The translations under genes were made by a program, and so were the position numbers. The notes below the pieces were generated by a model that was not told the DNA's origin, searched no databases, and saw nothing but the letters and a program-made list of their open reading frames with translations. This document shows, piece after piece, positions 55,848-64,000 of a stretch of 64,000 nt of DNA (its first letter is position 1; each line of letters opens with the position of its first letter). The DNA comes from Sphingobium cupriresistens (lineage in GTDB: Bacteria > Pseudomonadota > Alphaproteobacteria > Sphingomonadales > Sphingomonadaceae), in the NCBI RefSeq assembly GCF_004152865.1, contig NZ_SEOO01000003.1, positions 124,001 through 188,000 of the forward strand, in the 5' to 3' direction.

Positions 55848-57208
55848 GCCGGGACGCTCCGTCCCGCACCGAGCGTCGCGGCAAGATCGTCGCGCGCCGC
55901 CGCCTTGCGCAGCCGCGTCAGATAGGTGTCGAGGCCGATCTGAAGCGCGAGCATCATGAAGATGAAGGGTTGATAGGCGATGCCCACGAACAGCGATCCG
56001 ATCATGTAGACGACATGGCCCTGTTGCAGGGCCGAGGCGAAGGGCGAGATCCAGGCCTCGTCCGGGCCATCTCTCTTGCGATACAGGCGGCGGATCATCT
56101 CGGTGCGGATGAAGCAAATGCCGTGGATCAGCGCCCAGATGAAGAAGCCGAAATAGCCCTGTTCGCCCAGCATCTCGAAATAGGCGCTGTGATAGGCGCG
56201 GCCCTTGTCGGTGACGATGCGCCGCTCGATCCGTGCGCCGCCGCTGTCGACGACGGTGCTCTGGGCGAAATAGGTGAAGCTGTTCTGGAGATAATTGTCG
56301 AAGCCGCCGCCGCCTGGATGCTGCTTCACATAGTCGAGCGTCCACATCCACACCGCGACTCGGGTGGCGGCGCTTTCGTCGCCCTGGTGATTCTCGATCG
56401 TCTCCATCCGCTGGGTGAAGCTGGCGGGCAGGAAGGGGATGGACGCCAGCGCGGCCACGGCCAGCAGAGGGCCATAGACGAACTTCTTCTTCGACCGCAC
56501 CAGCATCATGCCGAAGAGGATGACGAGGCAGACGAGGCCCGTGCGCGCCTCCGTGCCGATCGGCATCAACATGCAGGCGAGGCACAGGGCGTAGCAGAAG
56601 GTCTTCACGCGCCAGTCCGGCGGGAAGATGGTGCCATGGTTGGACAGCCAGAGGATGAGCGGCATCAGCGAGATAGCGACGCAACTGATGATGCTGCCTT
56701 CATAGAGGCCGCTGTTATTTTCGACCATCAGGTTGAGCACGCCATAGCCGCCGCCCGACAGCGCGGTCTTCATGCCGCCATTGATGATGATGGTGCTGGC
56801 GCAAAGAATCATGAAGAGGGTCAGCGCCTCGATCCGCAACCGGGTGCGCAGGACGAGCGGCAGGAAGATGCCCGCGATGATCGCCTTCCACACCCAATTC
56901 CATTTGGTGAGCGCTTCGGCCGGGAAATCGGCGGTCATGGTGGTATAGCCGCAATAGGCCACCAGCACGAGCATCAGCCCCTGCCGCACCGAGAATCGGC
57001 AATCCTTCTTGTCGTCCATGACCAGCCAGGCCCCGACCATGGCGGCAAAGGCCATGGCGGAGATGGGGATGGTGTTGAGCAGGAAATAGGACAGGCGCTG
57101 GGGCGAGACGATGTCGATATAGGCATAGACCGCGACCAGCAGGAACGGCCGTTTCAGGCCCATCAGGCCGAAGATGCCGAGAAAGGCGATGAAGAAGAGG
57201 TCACGCAT
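55844..57208 (-). CDS. Putative O-glycosylation ligase, exosortase A-associated
   Basis: 454 residues, about ten membrane helices with a large periplasmic loop (ENHQGDESAATRVAVWMWTL, QHPGGGGFDNYLQNSF). The start MRDLFFIAFLGIFGLMGLKRPF and the block DIVSPQRLSYFLLNTIP are typical of the Wzy/WaaL-like proteins that accompany exosortase A. It probably joins glycan to a protein or lipid carrier at the periplasmic face. It is flanked by overlapping small membrane-protein genes. Confidence 0.85.
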   Translation of the reverse strand: MRDLFFIAFLGIFGLMGLKRPFLLVAVYAYIDIVSPQRLSYFLLNTIPISAMAFAAMVGAWLVMDDKKDCRFSVRQGLMLVLVAYCGYTTMTADFPAEALTKWNWVWKAIIAGIFLPLVLRTRLRIEALTLFMILCASTIIINGGMKTALSGGGYGVLNLMVENNSGLYEGSIISCVAISLMPLILWLSNHGTIFPPDWRVKTFCYALCLACMLMPIGTEARTGLVCLVILFGMMLVRSKKKFVYGPLLAVAALASIPFLPASFTQRMETIENHQGDESAATRVAVWMWTLDYVKQHPGGGGFDNYLQNSFTYFAQSTVVDSGGARIERRIVTDKGRAYHSAYFEMLGEQGYFGFFIWALIHGICFIRTEMIRRLYRKRDGPDEAWISPFASALQQGHVVYMIGSLFVGIAYQPFIFMMLALQIGLDTYLTRLRKAAARDDLAATLGAGRSVPA

Positions 57209-57338
57209 CGGTATGCGGTTCCGGCGCCGAAGGAAGCTGCGCGGGCGGGTCGCGATCCAGATCGGCGCGCGGCAACAGCCGCCAGGCGGCGAGCAGGATC
57301 ACGCCATGGCTGATCAGCAGGGACAGGGCGTCGATCAT
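57201..57338 (-). CDS. Small membrane protein coupled to ligase gene
   Basis: 45 residues: one hydrophobic helix (MIDALSLLISHGVILLAAWR) and a charged Pro-rich tail. The last 8 bases overlap the ligase start (ATGCGTGA at 57208-57201), which suggests translational coupling. No good ribosome site precedes its ATG, so the call is tentative. Confidence 0.45.
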   Translation of the reverse strand: MIDALSLLISHGVILLAAWRLLPRADLDRDPPAQLPSAPEPHTDA

Positions 57339-57443
57339 CGCGCGTCGATCATAGGGGGCTGAGTGATTCCGTTCGGCACTTGTCCCCACTAGCGAGACAG
57401 AGTTGACGGGCCGTTAAACCTTTTCCGGCAAACAGATCGGGCT

Positions 57444-58670
57444 ATGACTCGTATTCTCCATGTCCTGGACCACAGTCTGCCGCTCCATAGCGGCTACACA
57501 TTTCGCACCCGCGCGATTCTGCGCGCGCAAATGGCAAAGGGGTGGGAGGTGCGCGGCATCACCGGCCATCGCCATGCGGCGCAGGGGCCGGAGCAGGAGA
57601 TGGTCGACGGCCTGACCTTCCATCGCACGCCGGGCGAACCGGCCAGCGGCAATCCGCTGATTCGCGAATGGCGCGACATATCGGCCCATGCCGATGCGAT
57701 CGACGCGCTGGTGCGGGCCTGGCGGCCGGACGTGATCCATGCCCATTCGCCGGTGTTGAACGCCATCGCGGCGCAGCGCGTGGCCAGGCGCCACGGCCTG
57801 CCGATGATCTACGAAATCCGCGCCTTCTGGGAAGATGCGGCGGTCGGCAACGGCACCGGGGTCGAGGGCAATCCCCGCTATTGGCTGACCCGCCAGCTTG
57901 AAACCCATGCGGTGCGCGCGGCCGATGCCGTGGCGGTGATCTGCGAAGGGCTGCGCGGCGACCTGATCGCGCGCGGTGTGGATGCGGACAAGATCGTGGT
58001 GTCGCCCAATGGCGTCGATATGGACCAGTTCGGCACGCCGGTCGATCGCGACCCGGCGCTGACCGCGAAGTTGGGCCTGGAGGGGGCCGACGTGGTCGGC
58101 TTCATCGGCAGCTTCTATGATTATGAGGGGCTGGACGACCTGATCGCCGCGATGCCGCGACTCGTGCGCGCCCGGCCCAGGGCGAAGCTGCTGCTGGTCG
58201 GCGGCGGCCCGCGCGAACAGGCGCTACGCGACCAGGCGATGGCGTCGCCCTTCGCCGACCATATCGTATTCGTCGGCCGGGTGCCGCACGACCAGGTCGA
58301 ACATTATTATGCGCAGGTCGATATATTGGCTTACCCGCGCAAGGCGATGCGGCTGACCGATCTGGTCACGCCGCTAAAGCCGCTGGAGGCGATGGCGCAA
58401 GGGCGTCTGGTCGCGGCGTCGAGCGTCGGCGGGCATCGCGAACTGATCGAGGATGGCGTCACCGGCGCCCTGTTCGCGCCCGACGATCCGGCGGCGATCG
58501 CCGCGGCGCTGGCGGACCTGTTCGCCAATCGCGACGGATGGGATGAACGCCGGGCCGTGGCCCGCGCGTTCGTCGAGCGCGAGCGTAACTGGTCGTCAAA
58601 CATTGTGCGTTATGAACCCGTTTACCAGCGGCTGCTGGCGCGTCCCGCACGGACGCGCGCGGCCGCATGA
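57444..58670 (+). CDS. Exosortase A system-associated glycosyltransferase (GT4-like)
   Basis: 408 residues with a GT-B fold. MTRILHVLDHSLPLHSGYTF is the very characteristic start of the exosortase-A-associated glycosyltransferase family; VVSPNGVDMDQF, IGSFYDYEGLDDLIAA and the donor-site LTDLVTPLKPLEAMAQGR follow. It adds a sugar from a nucleotide donor in the cytoplasm. It is divergent from the ligase; exosortase itself is not in the window. Confidence 0.92.
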   Translation: MTRILHVLDHSLPLHSGYTFRTRAILRAQMAKGWEVRGITGHRHAAQGPEQEMVDGLTFHRTPGEPASGNPLIREWRDISAHADAIDALVRAWRPDVIHAHSPVLNAIAAQRVARRHGLPMIYEIRAFWEDAAVGNGTGVEGNPRYWLTRQLETHAVRAADAVAVICEGLRGDLIARGVDADKIVVSPNGVDMDQFGTPVDRDPALTAKLGLEGADVVGFIGSFYDYEGLDDLIAAMPRLVRARPRAKLLLVGGGPREQALRDQAMASPFADHIVFVGRVPHDQVEHYYAQVDILAYPRKAMRLTDLVTPLKPLEAMAQGRLVAASSVGGHRELIEDGVTGALFAPDDPAAIAAALADLFANRDGWDERRAVARAFVERERNWSSNIVRYEPVYQRLLARPARTRAAA

Positions 58671-58688
58671 GCAAGGGTTGAACATAAG

Positions 58689-59693
58689 GTGGCGGCGGGA
58701 GTCATCAGCAGGCGGAGCATGGCGATAGCCGCACTGGCCGGTCTGGCGGCTGCATTGCTGGTGTTGTGGATGCCGGTCGGCCTGGTCGAGATGATCGTGG
58801 CGTCGAGCGGCCTCAGCGAAGCGTGGCCGGCCGCGGCGCCGCCGTTGGGATGGAAGGCGCGGCTGATGATGGCGGGTTTCGCCGGAGTCATGGCGATCGG
58901 CCTGGTCGGCCTGGCGCGCCGCGATGCGGATGCGCCGGAACAAGAAGATGGGAAAGGACGCGCCCATCGCGTCCAGGGAGCACGTAAAATGGGTTTCGCA
59001 TTCTCCAAGCTGACCGCGCTGGCGCGGGGCCGTGCTGCATCGGGCATCGAACCGGACGCGCCGATCCTGCGGCGCGCCGACGCGCATCCTGATGCGCCGT
59101 CCCGCCCGCCGATCTTCGCGAGCCGGGACTTTGACGGGATCGACATTTTCCCGCGCGCCGAATCGGGCCGCCGATCGCTGGTGGCGCGTCGCGACCCGGA
59201 GCGCGACACGATCGTCCCGCTCGGCAAGCTGCCCATGCCCAGCGCGCCGATGCCGCTGACGGACGCAGAGCTGCCGCAACCCGCCTTCCTGCGGCCGGCC
59301 GGTCTCTTTGCCGTTCCGACCCTGGTCGAAGATGATATCGACGATGATGGCGCGGACGAAGATTATGCCACGTTTGAAGCAGCGCCGGTCGCGGCCGAAT
59401 GGACCGCGCCTGCGATGCCCGCCAGCGTCGCCCAGCCCGCCGAAACAATCCGTCCCGCGCCGCTGCCCATGCCCTCCACCCATGGCCTGTCGATCAGCGA
59501 ACTGACCGAGCGATTGGAACGCGGGCTTAAGCACAGGTCGCGGAAAATGTCGTCGGCCGGGGCCGGTGGCGGTATGATCGCCGACATGCCGGTGGCCTCG
59601 GCCGTGCCGGTGCGCAAGACGGTGGAGCAGGATGCCGACGAAGCGCTGCGCGCCGCGCTGGGCGCGCTGCGTTCCATGACCGGGCGACGGTGA
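58689..59693 (+). CDS. Membrane-anchored protein with long disordered region
   Basis: 334 residues: two hydrophobic helices (about 10-40 and 58-75) followed by about 250 residues rich in Ala, Pro, Asp and Arg with an acidic run (EDDIDDDGADEDYATFE) and a short amphipathic end (LSISELTERLERGLKHR). I recognise no family. It follows the glycosyltransferase by 18 bases on the same strand. The start may be GTG 58689 or ATG 58719, where GGAG sits just ahead. Confidence 0.65.
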   Translation: MAAGVISRRSMAIAALAGLAAALLVLWMPVGLVEMIVASSGLSEAWPAAAPPLGWKARLMMAGFAGVMAIGLVGLARRDADAPEQEDGKGRAHRVQGARKMGFAFSKLTALARGRAASGIEPDAPILRRADAHPDAPSRPPIFASRDFDGIDIFPRAESGRRSLVARRDPERDTIVPLGKLPMPSAPMPLTDAELPQPAFLRPAGLFAVPTLVEDDIDDDGADEDYATFEAAPVAAEWTAPAMPASVAQPAETIRPAPLPMPSTHGLSISELTERLERGLKHRSRKMSSAGAGGGMIADMPVASAVPVRKTVEQDADEALRAALGALRSMTGRR

Positions 59694-59715
59694 CAGCCGC
59701 CGCCCGGCGCAGGTC

Positions 59716-60087
59716 TTACCAGTCTTCGATCGTCAGGGCGGACAGTTCCAGCCAGACGCTCTCCATATCCGCATCGCCATCATCGACGCTGATGTCAGCG
59801 ACGAAATGGCCCGGCAGCACCCATTCGGCATCGGTCAGGCCTGCCATGAAGGCGCTGCCGCGTTCAGGGAAATCCTCGCCGCTCAGGCGCAGCCGCACCA
59901 TATGGCGCTGCCCTTCGAACAGGGCGCTGGCCGAGGGGCGGCTGACCGCCCGTTCGACGATGGCGGGTTCGCCCGCGCGGGCAAGCAGTTGCGCCAGCAA
60001 GGGCGGCAGCGGGCTGGCCCTTTTCCTTCCTATTCCTTTATTTCGGATGAGGTTGGCCACGCCGAACTCATGATCCAGACTTGTCAT
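59716..60087 (-). CDS. Conserved uncharacterised protein
   Basis: 123 residues, soluble, no signal peptide. Features: VANLIRNKGIGRKRASPLPP, ERAVSRPSASALFEGQRH and an acidic C-terminus (ISVDDGDADMESVWLELS). I do not recognise it. CAGGAGC lies 11 bases before the ATG. Convergent with the preceding gene. Confidence 0.6.
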   Translation of the reverse strand: MTSLDHEFGVANLIRNKGIGRKRASPLPPLLAQLLARAGEPAIVERAVSRPSASALFEGQRHMVRLRLSGEDFPERGSAFMAGLTDAEWVLPGHFVADISVDDGDADMESVWLELSALTIEDW

Positions 60088-60384
60088 TGGCTGATGCTCC
60101 TGCGATAAGTGTTCATGAAATGTTCTACTCGTCTCCTTATGCGATCGCCGGGTTGCCGACCCAGGCGCAGGTCGAAAACCAGGCGCGGATCGCGTGCGCA
60201 GCGGCGTCCGAAAGCGGTTGGCCGCATCTTAAATTCGCGAAGAAATTGTTCGATCATGCGCAGCAACATTGGCCTTTTTCTCCCCAGTCAGCACGACTCG
60301 CCCGCTGCAAGTCGATAGGTTTATTCCTATCTCTAACGCAATTTCCTACTTGTCTAGGAAAATTCCTATCATTATGGATTGGAT
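60088..60384. other. Intergenic region between divergent genes with operator array
   Basis: 297 bases without a supported gene, A/T-richer towards its right end, where a cluster of TTCCTA-type repeats lies just upstream of the repressor gene. Confidence 0.55.
60314..60370. promoter_or_regulatory. Palindromic operator array upstream of S24 repressor
   Basis: Two palindromes with six-base spacers: GATAGG-N6-CCTATC (60314-60331) and TTTCCTA-N6-TAGGAAA (60342-60361), plus exact direct repeats ATTCCTATC at 60323-60331 and 60362-60370. The array ends 14 bases before the start codon. Confidence 0.6.
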
Positions 60385-61053
60385 ATGGATGAATCGGAAC
60401 ATACCCGGATTGCGCTTGATCGGCTGATTGCCGAACGGGGGGAGAATTATGCCGATCTGTCCCGGCTGATCGGCCGCAATCCCGCTTATATTCAGCAGTT
60501 CATCAAGCGCGGCACGCCACGCAAGCTGGACGAGGAGGATCGGCGCGTGCTGGCGCGCTATTTCGGCGTGCCCGAACAGATGCTGGGCGGCGCGACGGCG
60601 CCGGTCGCGGCCCCCGCCCGGATGCGCGGGATGCCCGCAGTGGTCGCGGTGCCGCGGCTGGCGCTGGGCGCGTCGGCGGGGCTGGGATCGCTGGACGAGG
60701 ATGAGCAGGCGGCGGGCGTGATGGCGTTCGATGCGCGCTGGCTGCGCCATCTGGGCGTGCGACCGCAACGGGTGTCGATCATCCGGGTCGATGGCGAATC
60801 GATGGCGCCGACGCTGAACGACGGCGACGATATCATGGTCGATCATGACGATGATGCGGGCCGCCTGCGCGACGGCGTCTATGTGCTGCGGCTGGACGGC
60901 GTGCTGATGGTCAAGCGCGTCGCCATGGGGCCGCGGCGCGGTTGGTTCAGCGTGGTGAGCGATAATCCGCATTATCCCGACTGGGCGGATATCGATCCGG
61001 CGCTGGTGGATATTGTCGGCCGGGTCGTCTGGAGCGGCAGGCGCTTGCATTAG
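60385..61053 (+). CDS. XRE/S24-family repressor (LexA/CI-like)
   Basis: 222 residues. A helix-turn-helix N-terminus (NYADLSRLIGRNPAYIQQFI) is joined to an S24 peptidase domain with the Ser in RVDGESMAPTL and the Lys in LMVKRVAM. Such proteins cleave themselves or sense membrane/DNA stress. The ATG at 60385 is preferred over TTG 60379. No phage genes are near. The operator array upstream suggests autoregulation. Confidence 0.88.
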   Translation: MDESEHTRIALDRLIAERGENYADLSRLIGRNPAYIQQFIKRGTPRKLDEEDRRVLARYFGVPEQMLGGATAPVAAPARMRGMPAVVAVPRLALGASAGLGSLDEDEQAAGVMAFDARWLRHLGVRPQRVSIIRVDGESMAPTLNDGDDIMVDHDDDAGRLRDGVYVLRLDGVLMVKRVAMGPRRGWFSVVSDNPHYPDWADIDPALVDIVGRVVWSGRRLH

Positions 61054-61172
61054 CGGTGTCCGCCTCCCAATCCGTCAAGTGGATGTTTTCCGACTGGGTC
61101 GGGATAGGCGGGGTCGGCACGGTGTTATGCTGCCGTTGAGGCGATGGCGTGGCTGCGCCAGAGGAGTGTCGA

Positions 61173-62090
61173 TTGAACGATAATGGCGCGGTGATCCGCA
61201 AGGGACAGGAATGGCGCGGCGCGCCCATGGCGCTGGCGACGGTGGTGTCGACCTGGGGATCGGCGCCGCGGCCGCGCGGCAGCCATATGATCGTCCATGC
61301 CGATGGCCGGTTCGAGGGCAGTATTTCGGGCGGCTGCGTGGAAAGCGACGTGTTGCAACGCGCGGCGGAAGTGATCGGCGGGCGCAACGCCCATGTCGAA
61401 AGCTATGGCGTGGCCGATGGCGATGCCTGGGAAGTCGGCCTGCCGTGCGGCGGCGAGATCGCGGTGCTGGTCCAGCCGGTGAGCGAGGCCGGCTTCGCGC
61501 CCGGATTGTTCGACCGGATCGCCGCCGCCAGCGCGCGCGGCCGGGCGCTGACGCTGGCGACCGACCTGGACAGCGGCGTGACGCGCGAGGCGGCGGGAGA
61601 AGGGGATTTCCTCAATCGCTACGATCCGCCGCGCCGTCTGCTGATCGTCGGTGCGGTGCAGATCGCCCAGAGCGTGGTGCCGCTGGCGCAGGCGATCGGG
61701 GTGACGCCGGTGGTGATCGACCCGCGCGGCCGCTTCCTGACGGCGGAGCGTTTCCCCGGCGTGGAGCTGGACGACCGCTGGCCCGACGAGGCGATCGCGG
61801 CGCGCTTCCCCGGCGAATCGACCGCGGTGGTGACATTGAGCCATGACATCAAGATCGACGACCCTGCGCTGGTGGCGGCGCTCCGCGCATCGACGGGTTA
61901 TGTCGCGGCGCTGGGATCGCGCAAGAGCCATGCGGCGCGGCTGGAGCGACTGGGGGCGCTGGGCTTCGGGGCCGATGACCTGGCCCGTATCGATGGGCCG
62001 GCGGGGCTGGATATCGGCGCGATCGGCGCGGCGGAAATCGCGCTGTCGATCACGGCGGGGATGGTCGCGGGGTTTAACGCGCGACGTTGA
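61173..62090 (+). CDS. XdhC-family molybdenum-cofactor accessory protein
   Basis: 305 residues. XdhC binds Moco, helps sulfurate it and delivers it to xanthine-dehydrogenase-type enzymes. The conserved VSTWGSAPRPRGSHMIV, SISGGCVESDV and a Rossmann-like RLLIVGAVQIAQ are present, as are LSHDIKIDDPAL and ALGSRKSH. I favour a TTG start at 61173 because GAGGAG lies 6 bases ahead; a reading from 61149 lacks a site. No xdhAB genes are adjacent; the orphan subunit at 28837-29391 could be a client. Confidence 0.88.
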   Translation: MNDNGAVIRKGQEWRGAPMALATVVSTWGSAPRPRGSHMIVHADGRFEGSISGGCVESDVLQRAAEVIGGRNAHVESYGVADGDAWEVGLPCGGEIAVLVQPVSEAGFAPGLFDRIAAASARGRALTLATDLDSGVTREAAGEGDFLNRYDPPRRLLIVGAVQIAQSVVPLAQAIGVTPVVIDPRGRFLTAERFPGVELDDRWPDEAIAARFPGESTAVVTLSHDIKIDDPALVAALRASTGYVAALGSRKSHAARLERLGALGFGADDLARIDGPAGLDIGAIGAAEIALSITAGMVAGFNARR

Positions 62091-62331
62091 CCGTCATGCG
62101 TGCCCCCTGCCGCAAGAGATGGGCAGGGGACACATCCCCCACGCTGTCGGGCACAAAGGATGGCGCGCCCTAACAAAGCGACGGGATGGATCAATACCCC
62201 AATGGACGTATTGGAGAAATTTCTTGTCGCCAAGTGCCGTTATACAATCGTAATATTACAGGCGCTGTCATGTTCGGCAGGGAACGACTCCAGCGAGAGC
62301 CGTTATCCACTTTGTTGCGGCAGGATATTTT

Positions 62332-62517
62332 TCAGCAGCAGCGGCCGCCATTCCTGCCGCCGTAGCGCGCTTCCTGCCGGTCCCGAAAAAATTGCGTACG
62401 GTCCATGGCTGGCCGGTCGGGATGATGCGCGGCCATGTGGCGCAGATAGGCGTCATAGTCGGGCAGGCCGACCATGAGTCGCGCGGTCTGGCGCAGCGTG
62501 GCGAACAGCCCGCTCAT
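62332..62517 (-). CDS. YbdD/YjiX-family small protein
   Basis: 61 residues, DUF466 type. RLMVGLPDYDAYLRHMAAHHPDRP is the family core, ending with a Cys pair (GRNGGRCC). The family is always found after cstA-type transporters and is needed for their activity. The ATG overlaps the cstA stop (ATGA at 62517-62514), so the pair is coupled. Confidence 0.92.
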   Translation of the reverse strand: MSGLFATLRQTARLMVGLPDYDAYLRHMAAHHPDRPAMDRTQFFRDRQEARYGGRNGGRCC

Positions 62518-64000
62518 TCCGCTGGCGCCAACTGGGAGGGGATTTCGCGCGCCGTGGGCGCGGCGGTCCGCCGGGCGGCGACACAGGTGCGAATGGTGAA
62601 GAAGAGCAGCGCCAGCACGACCGCTAGGAACAGCGCCACCAGCGCGGCGTCGATCCGGTCGTTGAAGATGATGCGCTGCATCTCCGCCATGGATTTGGCG
62701 GGGGCCAGCACCGTGCCCGCATCCGCCGCTGCGCTGAATTTCGCGGCATGAGCGAGGAAGCCGACCTTGACGTCGGCCGAGAAGAGCTTGAGCCAGCCCG
62801 CGGACAGGGTGCAGATCAGCAGCCAGGCGGTGGGGACCAAAGTCACCCAGGCGAACCGGTCGCGCTTCAAGCGGAACAGGACGGCGGTGCCCAGCATCAG
62901 TGCGATCGCCGCGAGCATCTGGTTGGAAATGCCGAACACGGGCCAAAGCGTATTCACGCCGCCGAGCGGATCGGTGACGCCCTGATAGAGGAAAAAGCCC
63001 CAGGCCGCGACCGTTAGCGCGGTGGCGACGATGCCGGGGACATGGCTTTTCGTATCCTTGAAACTGGGCACGGCCAGCGCGATCAGATCCTGCAACATGA
63101 AGCGCCCGGCGCGGGTGCCGGCATCGACGGCCGTCAGTATGAACAAGGCTTCGAACAGGATCGCGAAATGATACCAGAAGGCTTTCATCGCCGGGCCGCC
63201 TACGACATGGCTGAAAATCTCCGCCATCGCCACCGCCAGCGTCGGCGCGCCGCCCGCGCGGCTGATGACGCTATGTTCGCCGACATCCTTCGCCGTCTGG
63301 GCGATGAGGTCGGGCGAGATCGGGAAGCCCATGGCGGTGACGGCGGCCGACGCGCTGGCCGCGTCCGTGCCGATCAGCGCGGCCGGGCTGTTCATCGTAA
63401 AATAGATGCCGGGGTCCAGGATCGATGCGCCGACCAGCGCCATGATCGCCACGAACGCCTCCATCAGCATCGCGCCATAGCCGATCATCGGCGCATGGGC
63501 TTCGCTGGCGATCAGCTTGGGGGTGGTGCCGCTGGCGATCAGCGCGTGGAAGCCCGACACCGCCCCGCAGGCGATGGTGATGAACAGGAAGGGGAAGAGG
63601 CCGCCCGACCAGACCGGGCCGTTGCCGCCGACGAATTGCGTCAGCGCCGGCATCTTGAGCGGCGGGGCCATGATGACGATGCCGATCGCCAGCGCCGCGA
63701 TCGCGCCGATCTTGAGGAAGGTGGAGAGATAATCGCGCGGCGCGAGCAGCAGCCAGACCGGCAGGACGGAGGCGACTGCGCCGTAGCCGATCAATATCCA
63801 GCAGAGCTGGACCGGGGTGAAGGTGAAGATCGGACCCCAGACCGGCGACAGCGATACCGCCTGGCCATAGACGATCGCCGCCAGCAGGCCGATCAGGCCC
63901 AGCAGAGACACTTCCCCGATGCGGCCGGGCCTGATCCAGCGCGTATAGGCGCCCATCGCCATCGCCAGCGGCACGGTGGCGGCGACGGTGAACATGCCCC
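62514..64000 (-). CDS. cstA: CstA-family carbon starvation/pyruvate transporter, N-terminus beyond window
   Basis: About 495 residues are present; members have about 690, so the N-terminal portion lies past base 64000. About ten membrane helices, with FHALIASGTTPKLIASE, YGAMLMEAFVAIMALVGAS and GISNQMLAAIAL as CstA hallmarks. It imports pyruvate or peptides under carbon limitation. The C-terminus ends in a charged cytosolic tail. Confidence 0.93.
   Translation of the reverse strand, partial: GMFTVAATVPLAMAMGAYTRWIRPGRIGEVSLLGLIGLLAAIVYGQAVSLSPVWGPIFTFTPVQLCWILIGYGAVASVLPVWLLLAPRDYLSTFLKIGAIAALAIGIVIMAPPLKMPALTQFVGGNGPVWSGGLFPFLFITIACGAVSGFHALIASGTTPKLIASEAHAPMIGYGAMLMEAFVAIMALVGASILDPGIYFTMNSPAALIGTDAASASAAVTAMGFPISPDLIAQTAKDVGEHSVISRAGGAPTLAVAMAEIFSHVVGGPAMKAFWYHFAILFEALFILTAVDAGTRAGRFMLQDLIALAVPSFKDTKSHVPGIVATALTVAAWGFFLYQGVTDPLGGVNTLWPVFGISNQMLAAIALMLGTAVLFRLKRDRFAWVTLVPTAWLLICTLSAGWLKLFSADVKVGFLAHAAKFSAAADAGTVLAPAKSMAEMQRIIFNDRIDAALVALFLAVVLALLFFTIRTCVAARRTAAPTAREIPSQLAPAE

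Noticed and set aside
60109..60318. Short frames in the gap before the S24 repressor
   Set aside because: No ribosome site, no domain, and they would overlap the operator array.
60385..61053. Prophage remnant around the S24 repressor
   Set aside because: Neighbours are an uncharacterised protein and an XdhC-family gene; no integrase, att-like repeat or phage structural gene is visible.

Overview
The window is a high-GC, tightly packed chromosomal segment of an alphaproteobacterium, most likely a sphingomonad (Sphingobium/Sphingomonas type). Pointers are the class I lysyl-tRNA synthetase, a large TonB-dependent receptor with an EIVVTG-type TonB box, a tonB-exbB-exbD-exbD cluster, a class I PHA synthase with phasin, a bacteriophytochrome with an HWE-type kinase, several RcnB-like secreted proteins and exosortase-A-associated surface genes. 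I see no rRNA, tRNA, CRISPR array, insertion sequence or prophage; this is mostly core chromosome with some accessory envelope and signalling genes. The first and last genes are cut by the window edges.

Layout. 1-961: edge fragment, DUF350 membrane protein, small Arg-rich secreted protein. 1074-3809: cyclopropane fatty acid synthase, then a Tat-exported molybdopterin enzyme with its cytochrome b partner. 4172-7083: outer-membrane barrel, uncharacterised protein, rlmN, secreted protein. 7238-11375: dnaN, a GGDEF-EAL-PilZ protein, a small membrane protein. 11480-15598: CheB-like receiver, TonB-dependent receptor, 2OG-Fe(II) oxygenase. 15691-22090: prolyl iminopeptidase, SixA-type phosphatase, DinG-type helicase, PilZ protein, lysS. 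22283-24623: two RcnB-like proteins flanking a prolyl-hydroxylase-like enzyme. 24871-27967: heme oxygenase and bacteriophytochrome hybrid kinase. 28040-31266: DODA-type dioxygenase, an orphan [2Fe-2S] subunit, DUF2721 protein, aminotransferase. 31404-34146: PHA synthase and phasin. 34299-37746: clpS, glpD, glpK. 37821-42989: MASE1-PAS-GGDEF, MerC-family protein, glpX, homoserine dehydrogenase. 43092-46759: secreted protein and the TonB-ExbB-ExbD-ExbD energy system. 47112-51788: PilZ protein, ABC exporter, an unusual methyltransferase/anti-sigma-like fusion, dipeptide epimerase. 51782-55180: small barrel, MscS channel, topoisomerase IB, PfpI-family protein. 55140-59693: exosortase-A-associated ligase and glycosyltransferase with neighbours. 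59716-64000: S24-family repressor with its own operator array, XdhC-like protein, YbdD and CstA.

Genes that work together: the TonB system would energise the large receptor; bphO makes the chromophore for bphP; glpD/glpK feed glycerol into central metabolism while glpX serves gluconeogenesis; phaC and the phasin build and coat PHA granules; two GGDEF proteins and three PilZ domains mark c-di-GMP signalling; cstA-ybdD form a peptide/pyruvate uptake unit.

The most notable signals are: an in-frame fusion of a SAM methyltransferase to a membrane-anchored anti-sigma-like C-terminal domain (49415-50707); an FNR/FixK-type palindrome in front of the phytochrome operon (24823-24836) and another at 4023-4038; a large inverted operator in front of the phasin gene, probably for PhaR; a Zur-like box in front of the MerC-family gene; a palindromic operator array upstream of a solitary S24 repressor; and an orphan molybdo-hydroxylase [2Fe-2S] subunit. 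All are readings of raw sequence; no database search was possible.
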